This document shows positions 17,536 to 26,645 of a stretch of 64,000 bases of DNA, one piece after another. Source of the stretch: JAVDCA01 sp035293985. Lineage in GTDB: Bacteria > Pseudomonadota > Alphaproteobacteria > Rhizobiales > Xanthobacteraceae. The notes beneath the pieces were generated by a model. It ran no database searches and had not been told where the DNA came from. It saw nothing but the letters and a program-made list of their open reading frames with translations. Within the stretch, counting starts at the first letter, position 1. The number at the start of each line of letters is the position of its first letter. Made by a program: the position numbers and the translations under genes. The stretch is from the NCBI GenBank assembly GCA_035293985.1, contig DATGLS010000032.1:248001-312000 (forward strand), given 5' to 3'.

Positions 17536-19872
17536 ATGGGTGAATACGGGGTTGGGCAATCGGTACCGCGGGAGGAGGATCCCTACCTGCTGCGGGGTGC
17601 CGGCCGCTATGTCGACGACGTCGCGCAGGTCGGGCTCCTGCGCGCCTACGTGCTGCGCTCGCCGCACGCCCATGCGCGCATCCGCTCGATCGATGTCGCG
17701 GCGGTGCGCCAGATGCCCGGCGTGGTGCTGGCGCTCGCGGGCAACGACCCCGCCGTGATGGCCCTCGGCACGCAGAAGCCCAACCAGCCGCGCAAGCGGC
17801 ATGGTGGGGCGCCGGCCTTCGGCTGCTCGCAGCTCGCGCTTGCGCGCGACATCGTCCGCTTCATCGGCGAGCCGGTCGCCTTCGTGGCGGCGCAAACGCT
17901 CGACCAGGCGAAGGACGCGGCCGAGGCGATCGCGGTCGACTACGAGATGCTGCCGGCGGTGCCGACGCTGGAGGAAGCGACCAAGCCCGGCGCGCACGCG
18001 CTCTACGACAAGTGCCCGGACAATATCGCCTTCGTCCATGAGGCCGGCAACAAGGCCGCGGCCGATGCCGCGATCGCCAAGGCGGCGCACGTGATCAAGC
18101 ACACGATGCGCATCAACCGGCTCACCACCAACTCGATGGAGCCGCGCGGCGCGCTCGCCGAATACGATGCCCGCGACGGCCGCCTCACTCTGCGGGTGAC
18201 CGCGCAGGGGCCGCATCAGTTCCGCCGCTTCCTCGCCGCCGATGTCTTCAGGGTGCCAGAGACGAAGATTCGCGTGATCGCCGAGAACGTCGGCGGCGGC
18301 TTCGGCATGAAGGGCGGGCTCTACCCCGAATATATATTGTGTTGCCTCGCCGCGAAGCTCACGGGCGCGCCGGTGAAATGGGTGGGCGAGCGCAGCGAAA
18401 GCCTGTTGTCCGACGAGCACTGCCGCGACAACATCACCGAGGCCGAGCTCGGCCTCGACGCCGACGGCAAGTTCGTCGGATTCCGCGCCCGCACTTTCGC
18501 GAACATCGGCGCCTACTATCACGCCGATCGCAGCGCCGGCCCGCCCACCAACAATATCGGCGTGCTCGCCGGCACCTACGTGATCCCGGCCGCCCATGTC
18601 GAGGTCAACGGCGTGCTCACCAACACGATGCTCACCGGCCCCTACCGAGGCGCCGGCCGGCCGGAAGCCGCCTATGTGCTGGAGACGCTCGTCGATCTCG
18701 CGGCACGCGAATTGAAGATCGACCCCGCCGAGCTGCGCCGGCGCAACATGATCCCGGCCGCCGCCATGCCGTACAAGACCGCGCTGGTCTACACCTATGA
18801 CTGCGGCGACTTCGGCAAGAACCTCGAGGATTGCCTCGAGCTCGCCGACTATGCGGGCTTCACCAAACGCCGCGCCGAGTCGGAAAAGCGCGGCAAGCTG
18901 CGCGGGCTCGGAATCGCCTCGACCGTCGAGGCCTCCAATGCCGGCCTGATCGAGCATGCCGAGATCCGTTTCGATCCGACCGGGACGCTGACCGTGCTGG
19001 TCGGCACGCACGATCACGGTCAGGGCCACCAGACCACCTTCCGCCAGATCATCGCGGACAAGTTCGGGGTCGACCCGGGGCGCATCGCGTTCAAGTTCGG
19101 CGATACCGACCAGATCATGATCGGCACCGGCACGTTCGGCTCGCGCTCGACGGCGTGCGCCGGCACCGCCATGCTGATGGCGGCCGACAAGATCATCGCC
19201 AAGGGAGCCAAAATCGCGGCGCACATGCTCGAGGCCGGCGAGCACGACATCGAGTTCAGGAACGGCAGGTTCGCGGTCGCCGGCACCGACAGGACGGTCG
19301 ATCTCGCCGCCGTCGCCCGCGACGCCTTCGTGCCGGCGAAGCTGCCCAAGGGCGTCGAGCCCGGCCTCTATGAGACCGGCACCTTCGACGGCGGCCAGCG
19401 CACTTACCCGAATGGCTGCCATATCAGCGAGGTCGAGATCGACCAGGAGAGCGGCGAGGTCGCGCTCGTGCGCTACACCGCGGTCGACGACGTCGGCCAC
19501 ATGATCAATCCGCTGCTGGTCGAGGGACAGCTGCACGGCGGCGTCGCCATGGGCGTCGGCCAGGCGCTCATGGAGAGCATGGTCTACGACGGCTCCGGCC
19601 AGGTCGTGTCCGGCTCGTTCATGGATTACGCGATGCCGCGCGCGCACGACTTCTGCGACTTCCGGCTCGGCGAGAACGAGGTGCCGACCAAGCTCAACCC
19701 GCTCGGCGTCAAAGGCGCGGGCGAATCCGGCACGGTGGGCGCGCTCGCCTCGGTGATGAATGCCGTGAACAACGCGATGGCACACATCGGTGCCGAGTAC
19801 GTGCAGATGCCGGCGACGCCCGAGAAGGTGTGGAAGGCGATGCAGAAGGCAAAGGGCGCGACGGCGGGGTAG
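17536..19872 (+). CDS. Xanthine dehydrogenase-family molybdopterin-binding subunit (CoxL-like)
   Basis: A 778-residue large subunit of a molybdenum hydroxylase. The MoCo-binding motifs are visible: GGGFGMKG, GPYRGAGRPEA (the AYRGAGR type, not the CO dehydrogenase form I loop) and KGAGESGT with the catalytic Glu near the C-terminus. ATG 17536 follows AAGGACAGG. Such subunits oxidise heterocycles or aldehydes with partners carrying FAD and 2Fe-2S clusters; no genes for those partners are present nearby, so it either pairs with distant subunits or is divergent. It should be cytoplasmic, as no signal peptide is seen. Confidence 0.9.
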   Translation: MGEYGVGQSVPREEDPYLLRGAGRYVDDVAQVGLLRAYVLRSPHAHARIRSIDVAAVRQMPGVVLALAGNDPAVMALGTQKPNQPRKRHGGAPAFGCSQLALARDIVRFIGEPVAFVAAQTLDQAKDAAEAIAVDYEMLPAVPTLEEATKPGAHALYDKCPDNIAFVHEAGNKAAADAAIAKAAHVIKHTMRINRLTTNSMEPRGALAEYDARDGRLTLRVTAQGPHQFRRFLAADVFRVPETKIRVIAENVGGGFGMKGGLYPEYILCCLAAKLTGAPVKWVGERSESLLSDEHCRDNITEAELGLDADGKFVGFRARTFANIGAYYHADRSAGPPTNNIGVLAGTYVIPAAHVEVNGVLTNTMLTGPYRGAGRPEAAYVLETLVDLAARELKIDPAELRRRNMIPAAAMPYKTALVYTYDCGDFGKNLEDCLELADYAGFTKRRAESEKRGKLRGLGIASTVEASNAGLIEHAEIRFDPTGTLTVLVGTHDHGQGHQTTFRQIIADKFGVDPGRIAFKFGDTDQIMIGTGTFGSRSTACAGTAMLMAADKIIAKGAKIAAHMLEAGEHDIEFRNGRFAVAGTDRTVDLAAVARDAFVPAKLPKGVEPGLYETGTFDGGQRTYPNGCHISEVEIDQESGEVALVRYTAVDDVGHMINPLLVEGQLHGGVAMGVGQALMESMVYDGSGQVVSGSFMDYAMPRAHDFCDFRLGENEVPTKLNPLGVKGAGESGTVGALASVMNAVNNAMAHIGAEYVQMPATPEKVWKAMQKAKGATAG

Positions 19873-19904
19873 CGACCAACGAACCGGACACCCGTTCCGC
19901 CTCC

Positions 19905-19936
19905 CCTATTCGCTACTCGCCATTCGCTACTCGCGG
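19905..19936. repeat. Intergenic repeat, family B copy 2
   Basis: Two direct copies of ATTCGCTACTCGC in tandem between the hydroxylase and aldolase genes, matching the arms of the repeats at 10769-10841 and 48447-48520. Confidence 0.7.
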
Positions 19937-19971
19937 CATATAATATGACGAAACGAGCTACGAGGTTCCCG

Positions 19972-20928
19972 ATGCCCCGCCACCCGACCTATATGCCCCA
20001 CGGCGTCATTCCGGCTGTGCTGCTGCCGTTCCACGACGACCTTTCGATCGACGAGAAGAGCTTCCGCCGCCACCTGCGCGACGTCGTGGCGGTGCCGGGC
20101 CTTTCCGCCATCACCATCAACGCGCATTCGACCGAGGTCGCATCCTGCACCTTCGACGAGCAGCGCCGCGTGCTCGCGATCGCGCAGGACGAGATCGGGG
20201 ACAAGCTGCCGATCGTCAACGGCATCTGGGCGGACGGCAGCATCGAGGCGGCGCGCATCGCCCGTATGGCGAACGAAGGCGGCGCCTCCGCGCTCCTCGT
20301 CTTCCCGCCGGCGCCGTTCACGCTCGGCCAGTCGCCCGAGATGGCGCTCGCCCATTTCAAGCGCATCGCCGACGTGAGCGACTTGCCGATCATCGTGTTC
20401 CAATATCCGCTCGCGACCGGGCAGGGCTATCCGCGCGAGACGCTGCTCAAGATGTGCGAGCAGGTGCCGACCATCCGCGCGATCAAGGACTGGGCCGGCA
20501 GCGTGCCGCAGCACGAGATGCATATTCGTCTCCTGCAGAACCTTTCTCGGCGCGTGAACGTGCTCACCACCCACAGCGCCTGGCTCTTTTCCTCGCTCGT
20601 GCTCGGCTGCAATGGGCTGCTCTCCGGCAGCGGCAGCGTGATCGCCGACCTGCAATCGCAGCTCTTCGCTGCCGTGCAGCGCAACGATCTCGCCGCCGCG
20701 CGCGCACTCAACGATCGCATCTATCCGCTCGCAAAGGTCTTCTATGCCGACCCTTGGGCCGACATGCACAACCGCATGAAGGAGGCCCTGGTGCTGCTCG
20801 GCCGCCTGCCCCGCGCGGTCGTGCGCCCGCCGCTGGTGAAGCTCGGCCGCGCGGAGATCGAGCGCATCCGCGGCGCGCTGGTCGATGCCGGCATGCTCGA
20901 CGCCAAGGCGGGACGCGACGCCGCTTAG
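19972..20928 (+). CDS. Dihydrodipicolinate synthase (DapA)-family aldolase/lyase
   Basis: A 318-residue class I aldolase-type TIM barrel. The Schiff-base lysine is in IRAIKDWAG and the partner Tyr in VFQYPLATG; the pyruvate-binding GT/ST loop is replaced by NAHSTEVASC. True DapA is unlikely because the substrate loop differs; the neighbouring hydroxylase hints at degradation of a ring compound or hydroxy acid, which is inference. I use ATG 19972 because CGAGG lies six bases upstream; ATG 19945 would add nine residues and lacks a ribosome site. Confidence 0.83.
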   Translation: MPRHPTYMPHGVIPAVLLPFHDDLSIDEKSFRRHLRDVVAVPGLSAITINAHSTEVASCTFDEQRRVLAIAQDEIGDKLPIVNGIWADGSIEAARIARMANEGGASALLVFPPAPFTLGQSPEMALAHFKRIADVSDLPIIVFQYPLATGQGYPRETLLKMCEQVPTIRAIKDWAGSVPQHEMHIRLLQNLSRRVNVLTTHSAWLFSSLVLGCNGLLSGSGSVIADLQSQLFAAVQRNDLAAARALNDRIYPLAKVFYADPWADMHNRMKEALVLLGRLPRAVVRPPLVKLGRAEIERIRGALVDAGMLDAKAGRDAA

Positions 20929-20945
20929 GCGCGCGTCATACGGTG

Positions 20946-21317
20946 TCACCAGCCGTGATGGCGCGCGCGCCAAGTCGTGCGCCAATACAGGGGCGGCTCG
21001 AAGGACGCGAATCCGCCGCAACCCGGGCACCAGCGGCGCGGCGAATGTCGCACATAGGGAAAGACCGCGTCGCGCGGATACGGGGGAAGCGCGATGCTCG
21101 GCACCCACGGGTTGGTATAGGTGTAGATGCCCGCTCCTGACAGCACCGGCCCCTGATTCACGACATAGACCTGATCGACCTGATCGGCCGGCGGCGCAAA
21201 TACATGGCGGATGGGCTCGATCGCGTCCCGGCCGTAGTAGCCGTCGCAACAGCCGCCGGCTGCTGCCTGGGTGGCGACGAGCGTGAAGGCGGCCGCCGCG
21301 AGATAGAGAATGCGCAT
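20946..21317 (-). CDS. Small exported Cys/Tyr/Trp-rich protein, unknown function
   Basis: A 123-residue protein starting at ATG 21317 behind GGAGAGTCAC. The signal peptide is MRILYLAAAAFTLVATQAAA. The mature part has a Gly-Cys-Cys start, a CPGC pair near residue 97, and many aromatic and Pro residues (PSIALPPYPRDAVFPYVRH). This looks like the short surface or periplasmic proteins common in rhizobial genomes; no function is recognised. It converges on the aldolase gene with 17 nt between stops. Confidence 0.7.
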   Translation of the reverse strand: MRILYLAAAAFTLVATQAAAGGCCDGYYGRDAIEPIRHVFAPPADQVDQVYVVNQGPVLSGAGIYTYTNPWVPSIALPPYPRDAVFPYVRHSPRRWCPGCGGFASFEPPLYWRTTWRARHHGW

Positions 21318-21399
21318 GTGACTCTCCGCTGCTTGCCTCTCGACCGTATCAATAGCTGTCATGACCGGTGCGAGGGGCCAATCCAATTCATTCGACGAG

Positions 21400-21888
21400 T
21401 TACGGCGCGTGCGGCGGTGCCGGGGGCGCGTCGCGCCGCATCGGCGTCACCTGCGGCGCGACGATGATGGGCGGCGACAACGGCATCGGCAGCGTCGCCG
21501 GCGACGGCTCGGACTCGCTGTGCCATTCGCGGTAATAGCGTTGCGCCGGGCGAGGCAGCCGGCGGTTCGGCGCCGGCTTGATCTCGAGCCGGCCCACCGG
21601 CGGCTTGTGACCGGTCATCGGAAAATACGGCTCGGCAGGCTCATAGATTCCCTGATAGGGCGGCGGCCAATACGGCATGATCACGGTCGGCGCCACCACA
21701 CCCGGCCGATTGAGGCCCCACTCGCCCTCGATCACGGCGCCGGAGACGTCGTGGCCGTACATCATGACGGGCACGCCGGGGCGGCCCGGCACCACGATCA
21801 CGGGCTCGTTGTCGGCGCGTGCGAGGGGCGGCGCGGCGGCCAGCAGACCGAGAAGAAGCGCGAATTGGATTTTGCGGTGCACCCGCAT
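21400..21888 (-). CDS. Exported proline-rich protein, unknown function
   Basis: A 162-residue protein with signal peptide MRVHRKIQFALLLGLLAAAPPLARA; ATG 21888 follows GGAGACGGGC. The mature chain is Pro-rich and Tyr-rich (VIMPYWPPPYQGIYEPAEPYFPMTG) and unlikely to be a globular enzyme. No family is recognised. It lies on the same strand as the next small exported gene, 82 nt away, so the two may be co-expressed. Confidence 0.7.
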   Translation of the reverse strand: MRVHRKIQFALLLGLLAAAPPLARADNEPVIVVPGRPGVPVMMYGHDVSGAVIEGEWGLNRPGVVAPTVIMPYWPPPYQGIYEPAEPYFPMTGHKPPVGRLEIKPAPNRRLPRPAQRYYREWHSESEPSPATLPMPLSPPIIVAPQVTPMRRDAPPAPPHAP

Positions 21889-22280
21889 GCCCGTCTCCGG
21901 AGGCGATGCTCACAGTGGCTTCAACGCCGATTTTAGGGCCTAAAGCCTGGCGCGGGATGCGACGCGAAAAGGAAATCAACAAACAACATTAACCCGGATT
22001 TATTGGCGGGTTACGCGGACGCCCGCCGCAGCAGGCGAGCGAACGATACCAGCTCTTGCTGCGCCGCAAAGCCGATAGGGAAACAGCCGGCTTACCGTGC
22101 CGCGAGTGCGACGCAGCACGGCTGCCTGCAACTTTAGACCTACGACGACTTGCGCACGCTTTCGGGATCATCTGCGCTTTACGCGGGCTCGCGCTGCCCA
22201 CTAACATCGCGTCCCATGGTCGCTCGCCGTGCGGAGGCGCGCGATCCGGCGCGCAAAGCGCCGTCACGGGGAGAAACACC
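21889..22280. other. 392-nt gap before the MHS transporter
   Basis: No gene is supported. An open frame runs through it into the transporter but has no family-like sequence. The stretch AACATTAACCCGG near 21990 is AT-rich and may belong to the promoter of the minus-strand exported protein. Confidence 0.5.
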
Positions 22281-23918
22281 ATGGCTACACTGTCAACGAC
22301 AGTGCCGCCCGAAACGCGTTCGGGGGGCATGACGGGCGAAGAACGTCTCGTCATCTTCGCATCATCGCTCGGCACCGTGTTCGAGTGGTACGACTTCTAT
22401 ATCTTCGGAACGCTTTACGCGATCCTGGCGGGCAAATTCCTGTCCGGCGTCAACCCGTCGATCTCGTTCATCCTGCTGCTGCTGATCTTCGCCGCCGGGT
22501 TCGCGGTGCGCCCGTTCGGCGCGCTGATCTTCGGCCGGCTCGGCGATCTTACGGGGCGCAAATACACCTTCCTCATCACCATGACGCTGATGGGCGCGGG
22601 CACGTTCTTCATCGGCGTCCTGCCGACCTACGCGTCATGGGGCGTCGCGGCGCCGATCGTGCTGATCGCCCTGCGTCTCGTGCAGGGCCTCGCGCTCGGC
22701 GGCGAATACGGTGGCGCCGCGATCTACGTCGCCGAGCATGCCCCGCCGCGCAAGCGCGGCTTTTACACGTCGTGGATCCAGACCACCGCGACCGTCGGCC
22801 TGCTGATGGCGCTGCTGCTGATCCTCGCCATCCGCACCGCCATGGGGGAGAAGGATTTCGCCGACTGGGGCTGGCGCATTCCGTTCCTCGCCTCCGCGGT
22901 CCTGCTCGCGGTCTCGATCTGGATCCGGCTGAAGCTCAACGAATCGCCGCTGTTCCAGCGCATGAAGGCAGAGGGAAAAGGCTCCAAGCGTCCGCTCGGC
23001 GAGGCGTTCGGGCAATGGAGCAATCTCAAGATCGCGATCCTCGCGCTCCTCGGGGCGACGGCCGGCGAGGCGGTCGTGTGGTACGGCGGACAGTTCTATG
23101 CCCTGTTCTTCCTCACCCAGACCCTGAAGGTGCCTGGTGTCACGGCGCAAATCCTGATCGCGCTCGCGCTCGCGATCGGCACGCCGTTCTTCATCGTCTT
23201 CGGCGCGCTGTCGGACCGCATCGGCCGCAAGCCGATCATGCTCGCCGGCTTCGCGCTCGCAGCGCTCACCTACATGCACATCTTCGGCGGGCTCACGCAC
23301 TTCGCCAACCCGAAGCTCGAGAAAGCACTCGCCAGCGCGCCGATCACGCTTACGACCGACCCGGCCGAATGCTCGTTCCAGTTCAAGGCGACGGGCACCG
23401 AAAAGTTCACCACCGGCTGCGACACCATCAAGGCCGCGCTGGTCGGTCTCTCGGCCAACTACAGCCAGGTCACGGCGCCCGCCGGCACCAAGGCGAGCGT
23501 GCAGATCGGCAGCCAGACGATCGCCGCCGACACGCCCAACCTCGCGGCCGCGATCGCGGCGGCCGTGAAGCAGCACGGCTATCCGGCGAGCGCCGATCCC
23601 AACGACATCAACTATCCGATGACGCTGCTGCTGCTGGTGATCCTGGTCGTCTACGTGACCATGGTGTACGGCCCGATCGCGGCCTGGCTGGTCGAGCTGT
23701 TCCCGACCCGCATCCGCTACAGCGGCCTGTCGCTGCCCTATCACATCGGCAACGGCTGGTTCGGCGGCTTCCTGCCGGCGACCGTGTTCGCGATCGTGGC
23801 GGCGACCGGCAACATCTATTCGGGCCTGTGGTACCCGATCGTCATCGCCGCGATGAGCTTCTTCGTCGGCCTGCTCTTCCTGCCGGAGACGAAGGACGTG
23901 AAGATCGACAACATCTGA
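22281..23918 (+). CDS. MFS transporter, metabolite:H+ symporter (MHS)-like
   Basis: A 545-residue major-facilitator protein of the MHS type, importing an organic acid or similar metabolite with protons. It starts at ATG 22281 (MATLSTTVPPETRSGG). Visible signatures are GTVFEWYDFYIFG in helix 1, RPFGALIFGRLGDLTGRK in loop 2-3, RLVQGLALGGEYGGA in helix 4 and DRIGRKP in loop 8-9. A soluble insert of about 100 residues (roughly 340-445, with two Cys) interrupts the C-terminal half before the last helices. It is followed by a terminator. Confidence 0.9.
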   Translation: MATLSTTVPPETRSGGMTGEERLVIFASSLGTVFEWYDFYIFGTLYAILAGKFLSGVNPSISFILLLLIFAAGFAVRPFGALIFGRLGDLTGRKYTFLITMTLMGAGTFFIGVLPTYASWGVAAPIVLIALRLVQGLALGGEYGGAAIYVAEHAPPRKRGFYTSWIQTTATVGLLMALLLILAIRTAMGEKDFADWGWRIPFLASAVLLAVSIWIRLKLNESPLFQRMKAEGKGSKRPLGEAFGQWSNLKIAILALLGATAGEAVVWYGGQFYALFFLTQTLKVPGVTAQILIALALAIGTPFFIVFGALSDRIGRKPIMLAGFALAALTYMHIFGGLTHFANPKLEKALASAPITLTTDPAECSFQFKATGTEKFTTGCDTIKAALVGLSANYSQVTAPAGTKASVQIGSQTIAADTPNLAAAIAAAVKQHGYPASADPNDINYPMTLLLLVILVVYVTMVYGPIAAWLVELFPTRIRYSGLSLPYHIGNGWFGGFLPATVFAIVAATGNIYSGLWYPIVIAAMSFFVGLLFLPETKDVKIDNI

Positions 23919-23952
23919 GGCGCAGCGCCAACCCAGCCGATGCTTCGACCTC

Positions 23953-23980
23953 GAAGCCCCGCTTCGGCGGGGCTTCTTGC
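23953..23980 (+). terminator. Hairpin terminator after the MHS transporter
   Basis: Ten-pair stem GAAGCCCCGC/GCGGGGCTTC around a TTCG tetraloop (23953-23976), followed by a weak T-containing tail, 34 nt after the stop codon. Confidence 0.75.
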
Positions 23981-24096
23981 TCGCGGTGAGCGCCGAAGTG
24001 TCCCGGCCGTACCAATGGCGTCGGTGGATCGCGTCCGCGGCCGGCTTGGCGGCTGCGCTTGTCGTATCGCCGTCCGGCTGCTAGCTCTGCGCCCGA

Positions 24097-24169
24097 GCCG
24101 GCTTAGCTCAGCTGGTAGAGCACGTGATTTGTAATCACGGGGTCAGGGGTTCGAATCCCTTAGCCGGCA
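24097..24169 (+). tRNA. tRNA-Thr (anticodon UGU)
   Basis: A 73-nt tRNA that folds with acceptor GCCGGCT/AGCCGGC, D-arm GCTC/GAGC, anticodon stem CGTGA/TCACG with loop TTTGTAA (anticodon TGT at 24130-24132) and T-arm around GGTTCGAATCC. The discriminator base is A at 24169. The CCA end is not fully encoded (the next bases are CCG). It reads the ACA/ACG codon group. Confidence 0.97.
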
Positions 24170-25261
24170 CCGAGACGCTTCGGTCCTTTCCGGACACATG
24201 GGTTACGGTTTCTTCCGGTCAGATGGGTAACACTTTGGTGAGGTGCTGTCATTGCTGGCAGCGGCGAAGCCGCTCGCTCGCTATGGCGCCATGGGGGCGC
24301 GCTTGGCGAGCGGCTTCAGGTGAGGGTGCCGATACTCTGTCATTGAGTTGCCAGCAGTTGCCGGCGACTGCGCTTTCGGTCGGTGAACGAGGAAAGAAGG
24401 CGGCCGGCTGCGGTGATCGGTCCCGGGCTCGCGCGAGTCGCGGCGCGAACGTGCGATGAGTGTCCCATTCCGGACGAGATTCGCGTCCCCTGCTCCAAGC
24501 CGGAACAGAAACGCCGCACCGGACGGAGCGAACGCAGCGTGCCGCTGGGCGTTTACTCAAAATATCGGCACAGCCTCGCTGGCATGCCGCCTGCATATGC
24601 GCATCGAGAAATCATGGGGCGTAACCATGAGCGCAATGACCCGTTCTTACGTCTGCACTGTCCTGTTCGCGAAACACCCGCCGTCATACGGCGTCGGTCC
24701 GGGACGATGGCGCTGGCGCCGGCTCACCGGATCGTCGCGTGATCGCTACCAGCCGGAGCTGCATTACATGCGCGGCCCGGGGCCGAAATGGCGGGAAAAA
24801 CGCGAGCGCGACCAGCGCTCCTGTCGCTCGATCCGCGCGGCGGTTCGTTAGTTAGCTCATGCCTTGAAGCTGAAAGTCGTCATCACTCCGCCTCCGCGGG
24901 CGCCGGCTCGCCCGGCGCCTCGGCACGACCGGGCCGACGTCGCGGCACAGGCTCAGCGCCGAGTTGATGAGCCCGACGTGGCTGTAGGCCTGTAGGCCGA
25001 GGTTCGGCTCGCGCGAGCTCGACGCATACGGCCCACGTGGGACATGCCGGGGCGAGGTGTAGTGCCGGGCCGACGCATAGGCACCGCCCGAACCCTGCGC
25101 TTGATCGCGCCGGATGCGTTTGCGCCAATCGCACGTATCCGGATTGCGGCGATTGGTATTCGCCGGCGATTTTCCCGCGCTTTGTTTCCGCACGCTTTCG
25201 CGCTCGGACAAACGCCGGAAAAGCTCGCGAAGAGGGCCGAAAGAAACCGCGACGGCCGGCG
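24170..25261. other. Gene-poor kilobase downstream of tRNA-Thr
   Basis: Nearly 1.1 kb with no gene I can defend. Open frames on both strands have no family-like sequence. The best candidate, a 74-codon ORF at 24627-24851 (+), is rich in Arg and Trp. A minus-strand stretch around 24940-25080 encodes Tyr/Ala/Ser-rich peptide in a longer frame and may be the relic of an exported protein. Bases 24185-24240 contain two similar words, ACACATGGGTTAC and CAGATGGGTAAC, of the kind found near transposon ends. The location beside a tRNA is compatible with an old insertion scar. Confidence 0.5.
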
Positions 25262-25723
25262 CTATGCCGCCGGCTCGGACCGCCGCACGCCCGGCGGGCG
25301 GCGGAAGCTGATCGCCATCCTGTTCCATGCGTTCATGGTCGCGATCAGCAACGTGAGGTCGACGAGCTCGTGCTCATTGAAGTGCCGCGCGGCTTCCTGA
25401 TAGTCGGCGTCCGGCACGTGGGTCTCGGCAACGAGCGTCACGCTTTCCGCATAGGCGAGCGCCGCCTTCTCGCGCGGCGAGAAGAGGTCCGTCTCCCGCC
25501 ACACCACGAGCAGGTGCAGGCGCTGCGCCTTCTCGCCGTCGCGCAGCGCCTCATGGCTGTGAAGGTCGACGCAATAGGCACAACCGTTGATCTGAGAGAC
25601 CCGCAACAGCACAAGGTGGCGCAGGCCCGTCTCGATGCTCGCCTCCTGCAGATAGGAATTGAGATGCGCCATGCGTTTGACCGCTTCCGGCGCAACGGTC
25701 CAATATTTCAGTCGGCTTTCCAT
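25262..25723 (-). CDS. Carboxymuconolactone decarboxylase/AhpD-like family protein
   Basis: A 153-residue all-helical protein of the AhpD/CMD superfamily with the redox motif CAYC and downstream His (CAYCVDLHSHEA, about residues 48-59). Family members act as small alkylhydroperoxidases or thiol-dependent peroxidases. ATG 25723 opens MESRLKYWTVAPEAVKRM, which is standard for this subgroup. It is monocistronic. The substrate is unknown. Confidence 0.88.
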   Translation of the reverse strand: MESRLKYWTVAPEAVKRMAHLNSYLQEASIETGLRHLVLLRVSQINGCAYCVDLHSHEALRDGEKAQRLHLLVVWRETDLFSPREKAALAYAESVTLVAETHVPDADYQEAARHFNEHELVDLTLLIATMNAWNRMAISFRRPPGVRRSEPAA

Positions 25724-26082
25724 CGATCACCCTCCCGTTTCGCGGCTCGTCGCGCGGCGGCGCGCAGACGCTCGCGCATCCCTGCGGACAAGTCCACGTG
25801 TGGAAGCAAATCCGTGCCTCCCATCCGCAAAGATTTAATGCAAGAGGCGCCGCTACAACCGCGGCGGGGCGCGCAGCAGACAGGCCCGGCAAGGTCACAA
25901 GAGGCGCGAGCCGGCGCTTCGCGACCGTTCTGTCGATTGCCTACGGGAAAGGCAACGGCGTCCCGGCGCCACTGCGGCGGCTGAAGTGCGCCGCCCGGGC
26001 CGCGGGGTGCGGCCTACCGGGCGGGGTCAGGCGGATGGGTGCGGCGGAGCCCCCCGGCCCGCAGGCATCCCGGACAGCCAGC
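25724..26082. other. 359-nt gap without a gene
   Basis: High-GC sequence between the AhpD-like gene and the small basic gene. No ORF, RNA or clear repeat is supported. Confidence 0.5.
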
Positions 26083-26244
26083 CTAGGGCCGGGCGGCCTT
26101 GATGGCGAAGGATTCCGAGGCCTTGGCGTACCAAGCGGCCGCCTTCAGGGAGACCGCGCGCGGCGTATACTTCCGACGCGTCGACTTCTTCGATCTGCTT
26201 TGATTGGAACGGTTATTGCGCCTGGTCGATTTGGTCTTACTCAC
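26083..26244 (-). CDS. Small basic protein (53 residues), unknown function
   Basis: A short ORF starting at GTG 26244 behind AAGGGGAGCGAGC, a strong ribosome site that decides against the longer ATG start at 26358. The first half is Lys/Arg/Ser/Asn-rich (KSTRRNNRSNQSRSKK); the second is helical (AVSLKAAAWYAKASESFAIKAA). It could bind nucleic acid, but that is only charge-based inference. No relatives are recognised. Confidence 0.5.
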   Translation of the reverse strand: MSKTKSTRRNNRSNQSRSKKSTRRKYTPRAVSLKAAAWYAKASESFAIKAARP

Positions 26245-26645
26245 GCTCGCTCCCCTTGCGGTTTTCCCGTGCTTTTTCCAGTCCCGGGTTAATCCCACCC
26301 CCCTTTTGTCACATACCGGATGGCCCCTTGTGAAGGCCTTCCACGCAGGGCTGGTCAACGCAATCTGAAGGGCAGGCCCGGCGTTTTAGACTACCTGGAG
26401 TGATTGCCGCCCCGGCTTAGAGCCATTGCGCGAGTGGCCGATCGGCACCCACCTCGGGGCGCCACAGTACATCCCTGTCTCGCACATGCGAGACCGCCCG
26501 CGGGCCGATACAACCTGAACGTGTCTTACTGAGGGTGTCATGGGCGCAACGTGGTCGGATCACGACCTTGTTGTGGCGCGCGCCCGAACCGTTCCGCCGC
26601 CTGCGAGTTATCCGGTCTGGAAGTAAACATCGCAGGAGGATGACG
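26245..26645. other. 401-nt divergent gap
   Basis: Lies between the small basic gene and the PRC-barrel gene and must hold their promoters. No gene or repeat is recognised; open frames crossing it are antisense or lack conserved sequence. Confidence 0.45.

Noticed and set aside
17278..19785. 835-codon minus-strand open frame
   Set aside because: Antisense shadow of the molybdopterin subunit gene, with His/Asp/Arg bias typical of reversed GC-rich codons.
24627..24851. 74-codon ORF downstream of tRNA-Thr
   Set aside because: A start is present, but composition (Arg/Trp-rich) and lack of any recognised family make it too weak to call.
24097..25261. Integrated element at tRNA-Thr
   Set aside because: No integrase gene and no duplicated tRNA 3' end found downstream in the window; kept only as a possible old scar.
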